Source: Burkholderiales bacterium (GTDB lineage Bacteria; Pseudomonadota; Gammaproteobacteria; Burkholderiales; SG8-41). From it: DNA of 15,843 nt. The notes below the pieces were generated by a model, which saw only the letters and a program-made list of their open reading frames with translations, was not told where the DNA came from and did no database searches. Position 1 is the stretch's first letter. Each line of letters opens with the position of its first letter. The DNA lies in the NCBI GenBank assembly GCA_019746155.1, contig JAIESJ010000281.1:1-15843 (forward strand), given 5' to 3'. Both the position numbers and the translations under genes were made by a program. Of the stretch, positions 1-6,885 are shown in pieces.

Positions 1-1
1 G

Positions 2-568
2 ATGTCGATGCTGCAGAACGCCTTCGCCAACAGCTCCTCAAGCCTGATGCAGTCAAAAATGACCGGCAACATCGTTTTCGTGCTGCTGCCGCCGCTGTCG
101 CACGGCGAGTTTTTCTTGGCTTACCTGCTCGCCGCGGTGGCGCGCGGACTGGTAGTGGGCGCCGGCGTGCTCGCCGCGGCGGTATGGTTTGTCGATCTGC
201 CGCTTGCGCATCCGCTGTGGGCGTTCCTGTTTGGGGTGTTCGGCAGCGGCATCATGGGCGCGCTGGGCATCATCGCCGGCATCTACTCCGAGAAAGTCGA
301 GCAGCTTGCGGCGTTCCAGAACTTCATCATCCTGCCGCTCACCTTCCTGTCCGGCGTGTTCTATTCCATCCAGTCGTTGCCGCCGTTCTGGCAGTGGCTG
401 TCGCATCTCAATCCGGTTTTTTACATGGTCGACGGCTTCCGCTACGGCTTTTTCGGCCACGCCGACGTGCAACCGCTGGTGAGCCTCGCGATTGTCGCTT
501 TATGTTTTTTCGCCTTATCATTGACCACCTTCTGGCTGATCAAGGCCGGCTATAAATTGAGGAATTGA
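2..568 (+). CDS. ABC-2 type transporter permease, C-terminal part (5' end outside window)
   Basis: The open frame runs in from the window edge, so the true start is upstream and only the last 188 residues are visible. They show the core of an ABC-2 membrane permease of the YadH/NodJ type: hydrophobic stretches near residues 38-62, 70-95, 105-122 and 158-182, separated by short polar loops. The family-typical segment FLSGVFYSIQSLPPFW is followed by LNPVFYMVDGFRYGFFG, which is characteristic of the last periplasmic loop of these exporters. It would work in the inner membrane with an ATP-binding partner encoded upstream. The substrate cannot be read from the sequence; in betaproteobacteria such a pair commonly sits between the mla lipid-transport genes and bolA-murA. 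The stop lies 2 nt before the bolA-family start, so the two are probably co-transcribed. Confidence 0.88.
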   Translation: MSMLQNAFANSSSSLMQSKMTGNIVFVLLPPLSHGEFFLAYLLAAVARGLVVGAGVLAAAVWFVDLPLAHPLWAFLFGVFGSGIMGALGIIAGIYSEKVEQLAAFQNFIILPLTFLSGVFYSIQSLPPFWQWLSHLNPVFYMVDGFRYGFFGHADVQPLVSLAIVALCFFALSLTTFWLIKAGYKLRN

Positions 569-570
569 CG

Positions 571-804
571 ATGACGCACCCTGAACAGATCAAGACCCAT
601 ATCCAGAACGGCCTCGAATGCGATTTCGTGGAAGTGAAAGGCGACGGCCATCACTTCGAGGCCGTCATCGTCAGTTCCGCGTTCCGCGGCAAGTCGAAAG
701 TCCAGCAGCACCAGCTGGTCTACCGCGCGCTGGGCGACCGCATGCGCGAGGAGATCCACGCGCTGTCGATGCGGACGCTCACTCCCGAGGAGTGGGGCAA
801 ATAG
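571..804 (+). CDS. ibaG: BolA family protein, IbaG/YrbA type
   Basis: A 77-residue protein, the usual size for the short BolA branch. Residues 22-66 carry the family core: GDGHHFEAVIVSSAFRGKS followed by the helix KVQQHQLVYRALGDRM and the ending ALSMRTLTPEEW. BolA proteins bind [2Fe-2S] clusters together with monothiol glutaredoxins; His27 or His28 and His43 are the candidate ligands. The frame could open at a TTG at 565, but the ATG at 571 is better because GAGGA at 559-563 stands 7 nt before it. The gene sits directly upstream of murA, as ibaG (yrbA) does in E. coli, which supports the IbaG assignment over BolA proper. A role in iron-sulfur handling or acid stress is inferred from the family, not from this sequence. 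Confidence 0.9.
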   Translation: MTHPEQIKTHIQNGLECDFVEVKGDGHHFEAVIVSSAFRGKSKVQQHQLVYRALGDRMREEIHALSMRTLTPEEWGK

Positions 805-819
805 CCCGGCGGCAATCTC

Positions 820-2073
820 ATGGATAAACTGCTCATCGAAGGCGGCGTTCCGCTTTCCGGAGAGGTCGACATCTCCGGCGCCAAGAACGCGACGCTGCCC
901 ATCCTGTGTGCAGCCCTGCTCACCGCCGAGCCGCTCAGGGTGCAGAATGTCCCGCACCTGCGCGACGTGACCACCATGCTCAATCTGCTGATGCAGATGG
1001 GCGTATCGATATCGCTCGACGAGAAGCTGGGCATCGAGCTGCGCGCGGCGGAGCTCAACAACCCGGTCGCGCCCTACGAGATGGTGAAAACCATGCGCGC
1101 CTCGGTGCTTACGCTGGGGCCGCTGGTGGCGCGCCTGGGCGAAGCGCGCGTGTCGCTGCCGGGCGGCTGCGCCATCGGCATGCGGCCCGTCGACCAGCAC
1201 TTGAAGGGCCTGCAGGCGATGGGCGCGACCATCGGCATCGAACACGGCTACATGCTGGCACGCGCGTCGCGGCTCAGGGGCGCGCGCATCTGCATGGATC
1301 TCGTGACCGTCACCGGCACCGAGAACCTGATGATGGCGGCGACGCTGGCAGAAGGCACGACCGTGATCGAAAACGCGGCGCGCGAGCCGGAAGTGGCCGA
1401 TCTCGCCGCCTGCCTCAACGCCATGGGCGCGAACATCCGCGGCGCGGGCAGCGACGTGATTATCATCGAGGGCGTGGCAAGCCTGCACGGCGCGCAGTAT
1501 CGCGTGATGCCCGACCGCATCGAGACCGGCACCTTCCTGGCGGCGGCGGCGGCGACCGGCGGCGAAGTCACGCTGCGCGGCGCGCGGCCCGACATCCTCG
1601 ACGCCGTGCTCGACAAGCTGCGCGAGACCGGCGTGCATATCGAAACCGGCGAAGACTGGATCAGACTCAAGACCAACGGCGCGCTGCATGCGGTCAATGT
1701 GCGCACCGCGCCGTATCCGGCGTTTCCGACCGACATGCAGGCGCAGTTCATGGCGCTCAATGCCGTGGCGAGCGGCACCGCGCTGGTGACGGAAACGATT
1801 TTCGAGAACCGCTTCATGCACGTGCAGGAGCTGCGCCGCCTGGGCGCCGACATCGAGGTCGAAGGCAACACCGCGGTGGTGAAAGGCGTGCCGCACCTCG
1901 ATGGCGCCGCCGTCATGGCGACCGATCTGCGCGCTTCGGCGAGCCTGGTGCTGGCGGGGCTGGTGGCGCGCGGCGCGACCACGATCGAGCGCGTCTACCA
2001 TCTCGACCGCGGCTATGAGCGGATCGAGGAGAAACTCTCGCGGCTCGGGGCGCGCATCCGGCGGGTACGATGA
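820..2073 (+). CDS. murA: UDP-N-acetylglucosamine 1-carboxyvinyltransferase
   Basis: A 417-residue protein of the usual MurA length. It transfers enolpyruvate from PEP to UDP-GlcNAc, the first committed step of cytoplasmic peptidoglycan precursor synthesis. The N-terminus MDKLLIEGGVPLSGEV and the GAKNATLP loop (Lys22, Asn23) are standard. The catalytic loop PGGCAIGMRPVDQHLKG places the active-site cysteine at Cys117, so fosfomycin sensitivity would be expected. TAPYPAFPTDMQAQFMAL supplies the conserved Asp305, and the C-terminal LDRGYERIEEKL is also conserved. The start is 15 nt after the bolA-family stop with only a weak purine stretch before it, so translation may be coupled. In related genomes hisG follows directly; here a toxin-antitoxin pair intervenes. 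Confidence 0.97.
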   Translation: MDKLLIEGGVPLSGEVDISGAKNATLPILCAALLTAEPLRVQNVPHLRDVTTMLNLLMQMGVSISLDEKLGIELRAAELNNPVAPYEMVKTMRASVLTLGPLVARLGEARVSLPGGCAIGMRPVDQHLKGLQAMGATIGIEHGYMLARASRLRGARICMDLVTVTGTENLMMAATLAEGTTVIENAAREPEVADLAACLNAMGANIRGAGSDVIIIEGVASLHGAQYRVMPDRIETGTFLAAAAATGGEVTLRGARPDILDAVLDKLRETGVHIETGEDWIRLKTNGALHAVNVRTAPYPAFPTDMQAQFMALNAVASGTALVTETIFENRFMHVQELRRLGADIEVEGNTAVVKGVPHLDGAAVMATDLRASASLVLAGLVARGATTIERVYHLDRGYERIEEKLSRLGARIRRVR

Positions 2074-2231
2074 TAACGGCGCGGGGAGTTACGTAAGCAA
2101 TTGATTATAAATTATAAACACTTTCAGGTCCGATTCGTTCCCGCAGTGGACCGAGCCCCGGCCATGAGAAGAAAAATGATATTATTCATAAGGTCGAGTT
2201 ATTGCCGCATGGACCGCTTCCGGCTTCTCGC

Positions 2232-2260
2232 TTGACGGGCCGGGTTATCGATACGATAAT
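2232..2260 (+). promoter_or_regulatory. Sigma70-type promoter of the toxin-antitoxin pair
   Basis: TTGACG at 2232-2237 (5 of 6 to consensus) and GATAAT at 2255-2260 (5 of 6) are separated by 17 nt. This is the best promoter-like match I found in the window and lies about 33 nt upstream of the antitoxin start. Its -10 region is covered by the palindromes at 2246-2271, as expected for an autoregulated toxin-antitoxin operon. The 2074-2231 stretch before it is AT-richer than its surroundings and shows no gene or convincing terminator for murA. Confidence 0.7.
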
Positions 2261-2271
2261 CGTAATACGAT
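2246..2271. promoter_or_regulatory. Tandem palindromic operator over the -10 box
   Basis: Two inverted repeats of the same form stand side by side: TATCG-N3-CGATA at 2246-2258 and ATCGT-N3-ACGAT at 2259-2271. Their centres are 13 bp apart, and a third palindrome, CGAT-A-ATCG, bridges them at 2254-2262. The first two overlap the GATAAT box. AbrB/VapB-type antitoxins repress their own operon by binding such palindromes, so these are the likely binding sites of the neighbouring antitoxin. The function is inferred from position and symmetry. Confidence 0.55.
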
Positions 2272-2292
2272 TTAATGATCGATAGGGAAGTC

Positions 2293-2499
2293 ATGGAAAC
2301 CGTCACTATTTCCCCCAAGTTCCAGGTGGTCATACCCAAGGGCATACGCGACGCGCTCAAATTGAGCCCGGGGCAGAAAGTGCAGGCCATCGCATACGAG
2401 AACCGTATCGAGCTCATCCCCCTGCTCCCGATGAAGCGCAGGCGCGGGTTCCTGAAGGGGCTGAATACCGACGTGCCGCGCGAGGACGACCGCGTTTGA
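2293..2499 (+). CDS. AbrB/MazE-fold antitoxin of a VapBC-type pair
   Basis: A 68-residue protein. The N-terminal half METVTISPKFQVVIPKGIRDALKLSPGQKVQAIAYENRIELIPL is a SpoVT/AbrB swapped-hairpin DNA-binding domain, recognised by the SPKFQVVIPKxIR signature. The C-terminal 20 residues are charged and basic, ending in a short acidic tail, as expected for a segment that binds the PIN toxin. An in-frame ATG exists at 2275, but ATG 2293 is preferred because AGGGA (2284-2288) precedes it and homologues begin right before the TVTISPK strand. The stop codon overlaps the TTG start of the PIN gene. The pair is an accessory insertion between murA and hisG. Confidence 0.85.
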   Translation: METVTISPKFQVVIPKGIRDALKLSPGQKVQAIAYENRIELIPLLPMKRRRGFLKGLNTDVPREDDRV

Positions 2500-2879
2500 A
2501 CGTTGTCGATTCTTCCGGCTGGCTGGAGTATTTTTCCGACGGGCCCAATGCGGCGTTTTTCGCCCCGGCGATCGAGGCGACACGCGAGTTGCTGGTTCCG
2601 ACGCTGAGCCTCTACGAAGTGTTCAAGCGCGTGCTGCAACAGCGTGGCGAGGGAGAGGCGCTGCAGGCCGTTGCGCTGATGCAGCAGGGGCGGATCGTCG
2701 AACTGACTGCGTCGCTGGCCCTTGCCGCCGCCAAGGCGGGTATCGAGCATCGCCTGCCGCTGGCCGACAGCATCATGCTGGCAACGGCGCGGGCCCATGA
2801 CGCAATCTTGTGGACGCAGGAGGCCGATTTCGAACGCGTCACGGGCGTGAAGTACGTCGCGAAGAAACCGGCCGGCTGA
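2496..2879 (+). CDS. vapC: PIN-domain toxin, VapC family
   Basis: A 127-residue single PIN domain, the normal VapC size. Acidic metal-site residues are in place: Asp5 in VVDSSGW, Glu41 in LSLYEV, Asp91 in LPLADSIMLATA, and Asp111 in the WTQEADF variant of the usual WTxDxDF motif. VapC proteins are Mg-dependent ribonucleases that cut specific RNAs (often tRNA or rRNA); the target here cannot be read from sequence. The start is a TTG at 2496 that overlaps the antitoxin stop (TTGA), with GAGGA 9 nt upstream inside the antitoxin gene. No internal ATG would preserve the first strand with Asp5. A TTG start and translational coupling would keep toxin output below antitoxin output. Confidence 0.88.
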   Translation: MNVVDSSGWLEYFSDGPNAAFFAPAIEATRELLVPTLSLYEVFKRVLQQRGEGEALQAVALMQQGRIVELTASLALAAAKAGIEHRLPLADSIMLATARAHDAILWTQEADFERVTGVKYVAKKPAG

Positions 2880-2917
2880 ATACGCACTGCTTTATCTTGG
2901 CGGCAGTTCAAAAAACC

Positions 2918-2988
2918 GTGAATGGTGAATCGTGAATCGTGAATCGTAAGGGCATCACACCCGCAGACTTTTCCCATTCACCATTTAC
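2918..2988. repeat. Heptamer inverted repeat A, vapC-hisG gap
   Basis: The left arm is four tandem heptamers (2918-2945), the first GTGAATG and the other three GTGAATC, followed by a degenerate fifth, GTAAGGG, at 2946-2952. The right arm holds two heptamers read on the minus strand: GTAAATG (rc of 2982-2988) and GTGAATG (rc of 2975-2981). The left arm at 2918-2930 can pair with 2976-2988 at 12 of 13 positions. The design matches the elements at 6806, 8446, 9373 and 10525. Unlike those it is not fused to the preceding stop and lies 72 nt from the next start. Confidence 0.8.
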
Positions 2989-3060
2989 CGCCCTGCCTCT
3001 GTCTTGCAGCCGCACAATGCTGTAATATGCTGTTTTTATTGATTCATTCAGGTTGCGACT

Positions 3061-3696
3061 GTGATCACCATTGCGCTCTCCAAAGGCCGCATTTTTGACG
3101 AGACCCTGCCGCTTTTAAAGGCGGCGGGTATACGCACGACCGAAGACCCGGAGACCTCGCGCAAGCTGATTCTTGAAACCAATAAGCGCGACGTGCGGGT
3201 CATCATCGTGCGCGCGTCCGACGTGCCGACCTACGTGCAATATGGCGCGGCCGACCTGGGCGTCGCCGGCAAGGACGTGCTCGACGAGCAGGGCGGGCAG
3301 GGCCTGTATCAGCCGCTCGATCTCAAGATCGCGCGCTGCCGCATGATGGTGGCGGTGCCGGACGGCTTCGATTACCAGCGTGCGGTGCGGCAGGGCGCGC
3401 GACTCAAGGTGGCGACCAAGTACATGCAGACGGCGCGCGAGCACTTCGCCGCCAAAGGCGTGCACGTCGATCTGATCAGGCTCTACGGCTCGATGGAACT
3501 CGCGCCACTGGTGGGGCTCGCCGACGCCATCGTCGATCTGGTGAGCACCGGCGGCACGCTCAGGGCCAACAACCTGAAGGCGGTCGAGGAAATCGCGCCC
3601 ATCAGCGCGCGGCTCATCGTCAACCAGGCGGCGCTGAAACTCAAGCGCGGCGCGATTCAGCCCTTGCTCGACGCCTTTGCGCGCGCCGTCGCATGA
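3061..3696 (+). CDS. hisG: ATP phosphoribosyltransferase catalytic subunit, short form
   Basis: Joins ATP and PRPP to form phosphoribosyl-ATP, the first and feedback-controlled step of histidine synthesis. The 211-residue length and ending (LLDAFARAVA) match the short HisG_S class, which lacks the C-terminal histidine-binding domain and needs the regulatory partner HisZ. No hisZ is in this window; in betaproteobacteria it usually lies elsewhere, near purA (family knowledge). Diagnostic segments are ITIALSKGRIFDETLPLL at the N-terminus, the ADLGVAGKDVL segment near residue 67, and the PRPP-binding loop IVDLVSTGGTLRANNL at about 157-172. The start is GTG with only a weak CAGG upstream. The last 4 nt overlap hisD (ATGA), implying coupled translation. 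Confidence 0.96.
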   Translation: MITIALSKGRIFDETLPLLKAAGIRTTEDPETSRKLILETNKRDVRVIIVRASDVPTYVQYGAADLGVAGKDVLDEQGGQGLYQPLDLKIARCRMMVAVPDGFDYQRAVRQGARLKVATKYMQTAREHFAAKGVHVDLIRLYGSMELAPLVGLADAIVDLVSTGGTLRANNLKAVEEIAPISARLIVNQAALKLKRGAIQPLLDAFARAVA

Positions 3697-4991
3697 CTGC
3701 CATGCGCCGACTGGATAGCGCCCAACCCGGTTTCGACGCCCGGCTCGACGAGCTGCTGGCGTTCGAGGCAGCACAGGACCCGCAGGTCGATGCCACGGTC
3801 GCGGCTATCCTTGCCGACGTCAAAGTGCGGGGTGATGCCGCGGTGCTGGAATACACGCAACGCTTCGATCGCGTCGCGGCGCAATCGCTGACGGAGCTGG
3901 AAGTGCCGCGTGCGGAACGGGAACGCGCATTGAAACAACTGCCGGCGGCGCAGCGCGAAGCACTGACCGCCGCCGCGGAACGCGTGCGCACCTATCACGA
4001 AAAGCAGCGCGCGCAATCGTGGCGCTATGTCGATGCCGACGGCAATGAACTGGGCCAGCAGGTCACGGCGCTCGACCGCATCGGCCTCTACGTGCCGGGC
4101 GGCAAGGCCGCTTATCCCTCGTCGGTGATGATGAATGCGCTGCCCGCCAGGGTTGCCGGCGTGCGCGAAATCATCATGGTGGTGCCCGCTCCCGGCGGCG
4201 AAAAGAACGAGCTGGTGCTGGCGGCAGCGGCGCTGTGCGGCGTCGACCGTGTCTTCACCATCGGCGGCGCGCAGGCGGTCGCGGCGCTCGCCTACGGTAC
4301 GGCGAGCATCCCCCAGGTGGACAAAATCGTGGGCCCCGGCAACGCTTATGTCGCCGCCGCCAAGCGACGCGTGTTCGGCGTGGTCGGCATCGACATGGTG
4401 GCGGGGCCTTCCGAAATCCTGGTGGTGTGCGATGGTAGGACCGATGCCGACTGGATCGCGATGGATCTTTTCTCGCAGGCCGAGCACGACGAGCTGGCGC
4501 AGGCGATCCTGCTCACGCCGGATGCCGGCTTCATCGACGCGGTGGCGCAAAGCATGGAGCGCCAGCTGAGGGACATGCCGCGGCGCGAGGTGATCAAAGC
4601 GTCGCTCACTGGCCGCGGCGCGCTGATCCGGGTGCGCGATCTCGACGAGGCGTGCTCAATAGTTAACCGCATCGCGCCCGAGCATCTGGAGCTGTCGGTG
4701 GAAAACCCGCAGGCGCTGCTGCCCAAAATCCGGCACGCCGGCGCGATTTTCATGGGACGCTATGCTTCGGAAGCGCTGGGCGACTACTGCGCCGGACCCA
4801 ATCACGTGCTGCCGACTTCGCGCACCGCGCGCTTTTCCTCGCCGCTCGGCGTCTACGATTTCCAGAAACGTTCGAGCGTGATCCGTGTTTCGCGCGAGGG
4901 GGCGGCCAAACTCGGCAAGATCGCGGCGGAACTCGCTTACGGCGAAGGCCTGCCGGCACATGCCAAATCCGCTGAATACCGGATGAAATGA
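3693..4991 (+). CDS. hisD: Histidinol dehydrogenase
   Basis: Catalyses the last two NAD-dependent oxidations, histidinol to histidinal to histidine, with a Zn site. At 432 residues it is full length. By analogy with the E. coli enzyme, zinc ligands are Gln262 and His265 (in LFSQAEHDE), Asp364 (ALGDYCAGPNH) and His423 (LPAHAKS). The catalytic Glu330-His331 pair lies in RIAPEHLEL. The family signature runs from IGGAQAVAALAYG through VGPGNAYV to GIDMVAGPSEILVV. The ATG overlaps the hisG stop by 4 nt; a second in-frame ATG three codons later is possible but less likely given the overlap. After its stop, 10 nt separate it from the 9-nt-period repeat at 5001. Confidence 0.97.
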   Translation: MTAMRRLDSAQPGFDARLDELLAFEAAQDPQVDATVAAILADVKVRGDAAVLEYTQRFDRVAAQSLTELEVPRAERERALKQLPAAQREALTAAAERVRTYHEKQRAQSWRYVDADGNELGQQVTALDRIGLYVPGGKAAYPSSVMMNALPARVAGVREIIMVVPAPGGEKNELVLAAAALCGVDRVFTIGGAQAVAALAYGTASIPQVDKIVGPGNAYVAAAKRRVFGVVGIDMVAGPSEILVVCDGRTDADWIAMDLFSQAEHDELAQAILLTPDAGFIDAVAQSMERQLRDMPRREVIKASLTGRGALIRVRDLDEACSIVNRIAPEHLELSVENPQALLPKIRHAGAIFMGRYASEALGDYCAGPNHVLPTSRTARFSSPLGVYDFQKRSSVIRVSREGAAKLGKIAAELAYGEGLPAHAKSAEYRMK

Positions 4992-5000
4992 AAAGCGTTT

Positions 5001-5092
5001 GCCACAGAGGGCACGGAGGACACAGAGAAATCGGGGGCCGGAAGCAGAGAAAATCACTGGTTTTCCTCTGTGAACTCTGTGTTCTCTGTGGC
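5001..5092. repeat. Nine-nucleotide-period inverted repeat B, hisD-hisC gap
   Basis: The left arm (5001-5030) carries three copies of CACAGAG-like heptamers spaced every 9 nt, the middle one reading CACGGAG. The right arm (5061-5092) carries three perfect copies on the minus strand at the same spacing. The arms pair over about 28 positions with a few mismatches, mostly in the 2-nt spacers, leaving a 30-nt loop. The right arm ends 11 nt before the hisC ATG. Repeats built on CACAGAG are familiar to me from intergenic regions of many proteobacterial assemblies, but I know of no assigned function. Confidence 0.8.
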
Positions 5093-5103
5093 TGAAGTTT
5101 CTT

Positions 5104-6177
5104 ATGCCAAAAAAACCGGAAGGAATCATCCGCAGCGAGATTGTCGCCCTGAAGGCTTACCACGTGCCTGACAGCTCAGGCATGGTGAAGCTCGACGCGA
5201 TGGAGAATCCTTATGCCCTGCCGGCGGACCTGCAGATCGAGGTCGCGCGGCTCGTGGAATCCGCGGCGCTCAACCGCTATCCCGATCCGGGGGCCACGCG
5301 GCTCAAGGCGCGCCTGCGCGAGGCGATGGACATCCCGTCCGGCATGGAGGTGTTGCTCGGCAACGGCTCCGACGAAATCATCCAGATGCTCACGATGGCG
5401 GCGGCGCGGCCGGGCGCGGTGGTGCTGGGGCTGGAACCCTCGTTCGTGATGTTCCGCATGATCGCGACGTTTTGCGGCGCGCGCTTCGTTGGCGTGCCGC
5501 TGAAGCCCGACTTCTCGCTCGATGCCGATAAGGTGATGGCGGCGATCGCCGAGCACCGGCCGGCGCTGGTTTTCATCGCCTATCCCAACAACCCGACCGG
5601 CAATCTGTTCGATGAAGCAGTCATGACGCGCATCATCGAGACGGCCCCGGGCATGGTGGTGGTGGACGAGGCCTATCACGCTTTTGCCGGCAGGAGCTTC
5701 ATGCCGCGCCTGAAAGACTATCCGAACCTGCTGGTGATGCGCACGCTGTCGAAATCGGGGCTGGCCGGCCTGCGCCTGGGCCTGATTGCCGGGGCCGGCG
5801 CGTGGCTTGGGCATGTCGACAAGGTGCGCTTGCCGTATAATGTCAACGTGCTGACCCAGCTGGTTGCGGAGAAGGTGCTGCAGCATCGGGGACTTCTTGC
5901 GCGACAGGCGGCGGCGATCAAAGCGGAACGGACACGACTTTTCGACGAGCTGCAACGCATTCCGGGGGTGCAGCCTGTCCCGAGCGATGCTAATTTCATC
6001 CTGTTCAAAACCGGGAAAGCGGAACAGGTTTTCAACGGCCTAAAACAACGCGGCGTCCTGATCAAGAATCTTCACGGTTCCCATCTGTTGTTGGCAGATT
6101 GTCTGCGGGTCACCGTCGGCACGCCGGAAGAGGACACCCGATTTCTTGACGCATTGAACGAAACCGTCAACGCTTAA
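5104..6177 (+). CDS. hisC: Histidinol-phosphate aminotransferase
   Basis: PLP-dependent fold-type I enzyme converting imidazole-acetol phosphate and glutamate to histidinol phosphate and 2-oxoglutarate, the seventh step of the pathway. It has 357 residues, normal for HisC. The internal-aldimine lysine is Lys217 in the motif TLSKSGLAGLRLG, with the phosphate-binding Arg224 following. AYPNNPTGN (160-168) and VVVDEAYHAF (185-194) supply the Asn and the Asp188 that hold the PLP ring. NGSDEII near residue 87 forms the phosphate loop. The N-terminus MPKKPEGIIRSEIVALKAYHVPDS is typical of betaproteobacterial HisC. No Shine-Dalgarno is visible before the ATG; that stretch is the edge of repeat B. hisB follows after 43 nt with no structure that I can see. 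Confidence 0.96.
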   Translation: MPKKPEGIIRSEIVALKAYHVPDSSGMVKLDAMENPYALPADLQIEVARLVESAALNRYPDPGATRLKARLREAMDIPSGMEVLLGNGSDEIIQMLTMAAARPGAVVLGLEPSFVMFRMIATFCGARFVGVPLKPDFSLDADKVMAAIAEHRPALVFIAYPNNPTGNLFDEAVMTRIIETAPGMVVVDEAYHAFAGRSFMPRLKDYPNLLVMRTLSKSGLAGLRLGLIAGAGAWLGHVDKVRLPYNVNVLTQLVAEKVLQHRGLLARQAAAIKAERTRLFDELQRIPGVQPVPSDANFILFKTGKAEQVFNGLKQRGVLIKNLHGSHLLLADCLRVTVGTPEEDTRFLDALNETVNA

Positions 6178-6220
6178 TCGACTCTAACGTTGCCACAAAA
6201 CGAACCATCCGGACGCAGCC

Positions 6221-6805
6221 ATGCGTGAAGCACAAGTCACCCGCAGTACGCTGGAAACACAGATCAGCGTGAAACTCGACCTCGACGGCAGCGGCAAGGC
6301 CAAGCTTGCCACCGGCGTGCCGTTTCTCGATCACATGCTGGACCAGGTCGCGCGCCACGGCGCGTTCGATCTCGAGGTCTCCGCAAAGGGCGATCTGCAC
6401 ATCGACGCCCACCACACCGTCGAGGATATCGGCGTCACGCTGGGACAGGCATTCGCCAAGGCGATCGGGGACAAGAGGGGCGTGCGCCGTTACGGCCATG
6501 CTTACGTGCCGCTCGACGAGGCCTTGTCGCGCGTGGTGGTCGATCTGTCGGGGCGCCCCGGTCTGGAAATGCAGGTCGAGTTCGTGCGCGCCCGCATCGG
6601 AGAATTCGATGTCGACTTGGTGCGCGAGTTTTTCCAGGGTTTTGTCAATCACGCCCTGATCACGCTGCACGTCGACAACCTGAAAGGCGAAAATGCGCAC
6701 CATCAGGCGGAAACGGCGTTCAAGGCGTTCGGCCGCGCGCTGCGCATGGCGGTCGAACTCGACCCGCGCGTTGAGGGCGTGCCCTCCACTAAAGGCAGTT
6801 TGTAA
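6221..6805 (+). CDS. hisB: Imidazoleglycerol-phosphate dehydratase, monofunctional
   Basis: Dehydrates imidazole glycerol phosphate to imidazole-acetol phosphate at a Mn site. The 194 residues match the monofunctional enzyme; the N-terminal phosphatase domain of the E. coli bifunctional HisB is absent, so a separate histidinol phosphatase must be encoded elsewhere. Two metal-binding HHxxE motifs are present: DAHHTVED (His64, His65, Glu68) and NAHHQAET (His160, His161, Glu164). FLDHMLDQVARHGAFD and HAYVPLDEALSRVVVDLSGRP are family signatures. The TAA stop directly abuts the first GTTTCAA unit of repeat C, so no neutral spacer separates the gene from the element. Confidence 0.97.
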   Translation: MREAQVTRSTLETQISVKLDLDGSGKAKLATGVPFLDHMLDQVARHGAFDLEVSAKGDLHIDAHHTVEDIGVTLGQAFAKAIGDKRGVRRYGHAYVPLDEALSRVVVDLSGRPGLEMQVEFVRARIGEFDVDLVREFFQGFVNHALITLHVDNLKGENAHHQAETAFKAFGRALRMAVELDPRVEGVPSTKGSL

Positions 6806-6875
6806 GTTTCAAGTTTCAGGTTTCAAGTTAAAACTACGCGTTCCGAGCAGCAGAATTCAACTTTAAACTTGAAAC
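6806..6875. repeat. Heptamer inverted repeat C, hisB-hisH gap
   Basis: Left arm of four heptamers at 6806-6833: GTTTCAA at 6806 and 6820, GTTTCAG at 6813, and a degenerate GTTAAAA at 6827. The right arm on the minus strand has three: GTTTCAA (rc of 6869-6875), GTTTAAA (rc of 6862-6868) and GTTGAAT (rc of 6855-6861). The arms can pair around a loop of about 21 nt. The element begins at the base after the hisB stop and ends 10 nt before the hisH ATG, filling nearly the whole gap. Confidence 0.85.
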
Positions 6876-6885
6876 CGATTTCAAA

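Noticed and set aside
565..570. TTG start at 565 for the BolA-family gene
   Set aside because: The ATG at 571 has a well-placed GAGGA; the TTG start would overlap the permease stop and add two non-conserved residues.
550..2001. Long minus-strand open frame opposite murA (483 codons)
   Set aside because: Same shadow effect; composition is Arg/His/Ala-rich and covers a certain murA.
2275..2292. Earlier antitoxin start at ATG 2275
   Set aside because: It directly follows the operator with no ribosome site, while ATG 2293 has AGGGA upstream and gives the family-typical N-terminus.
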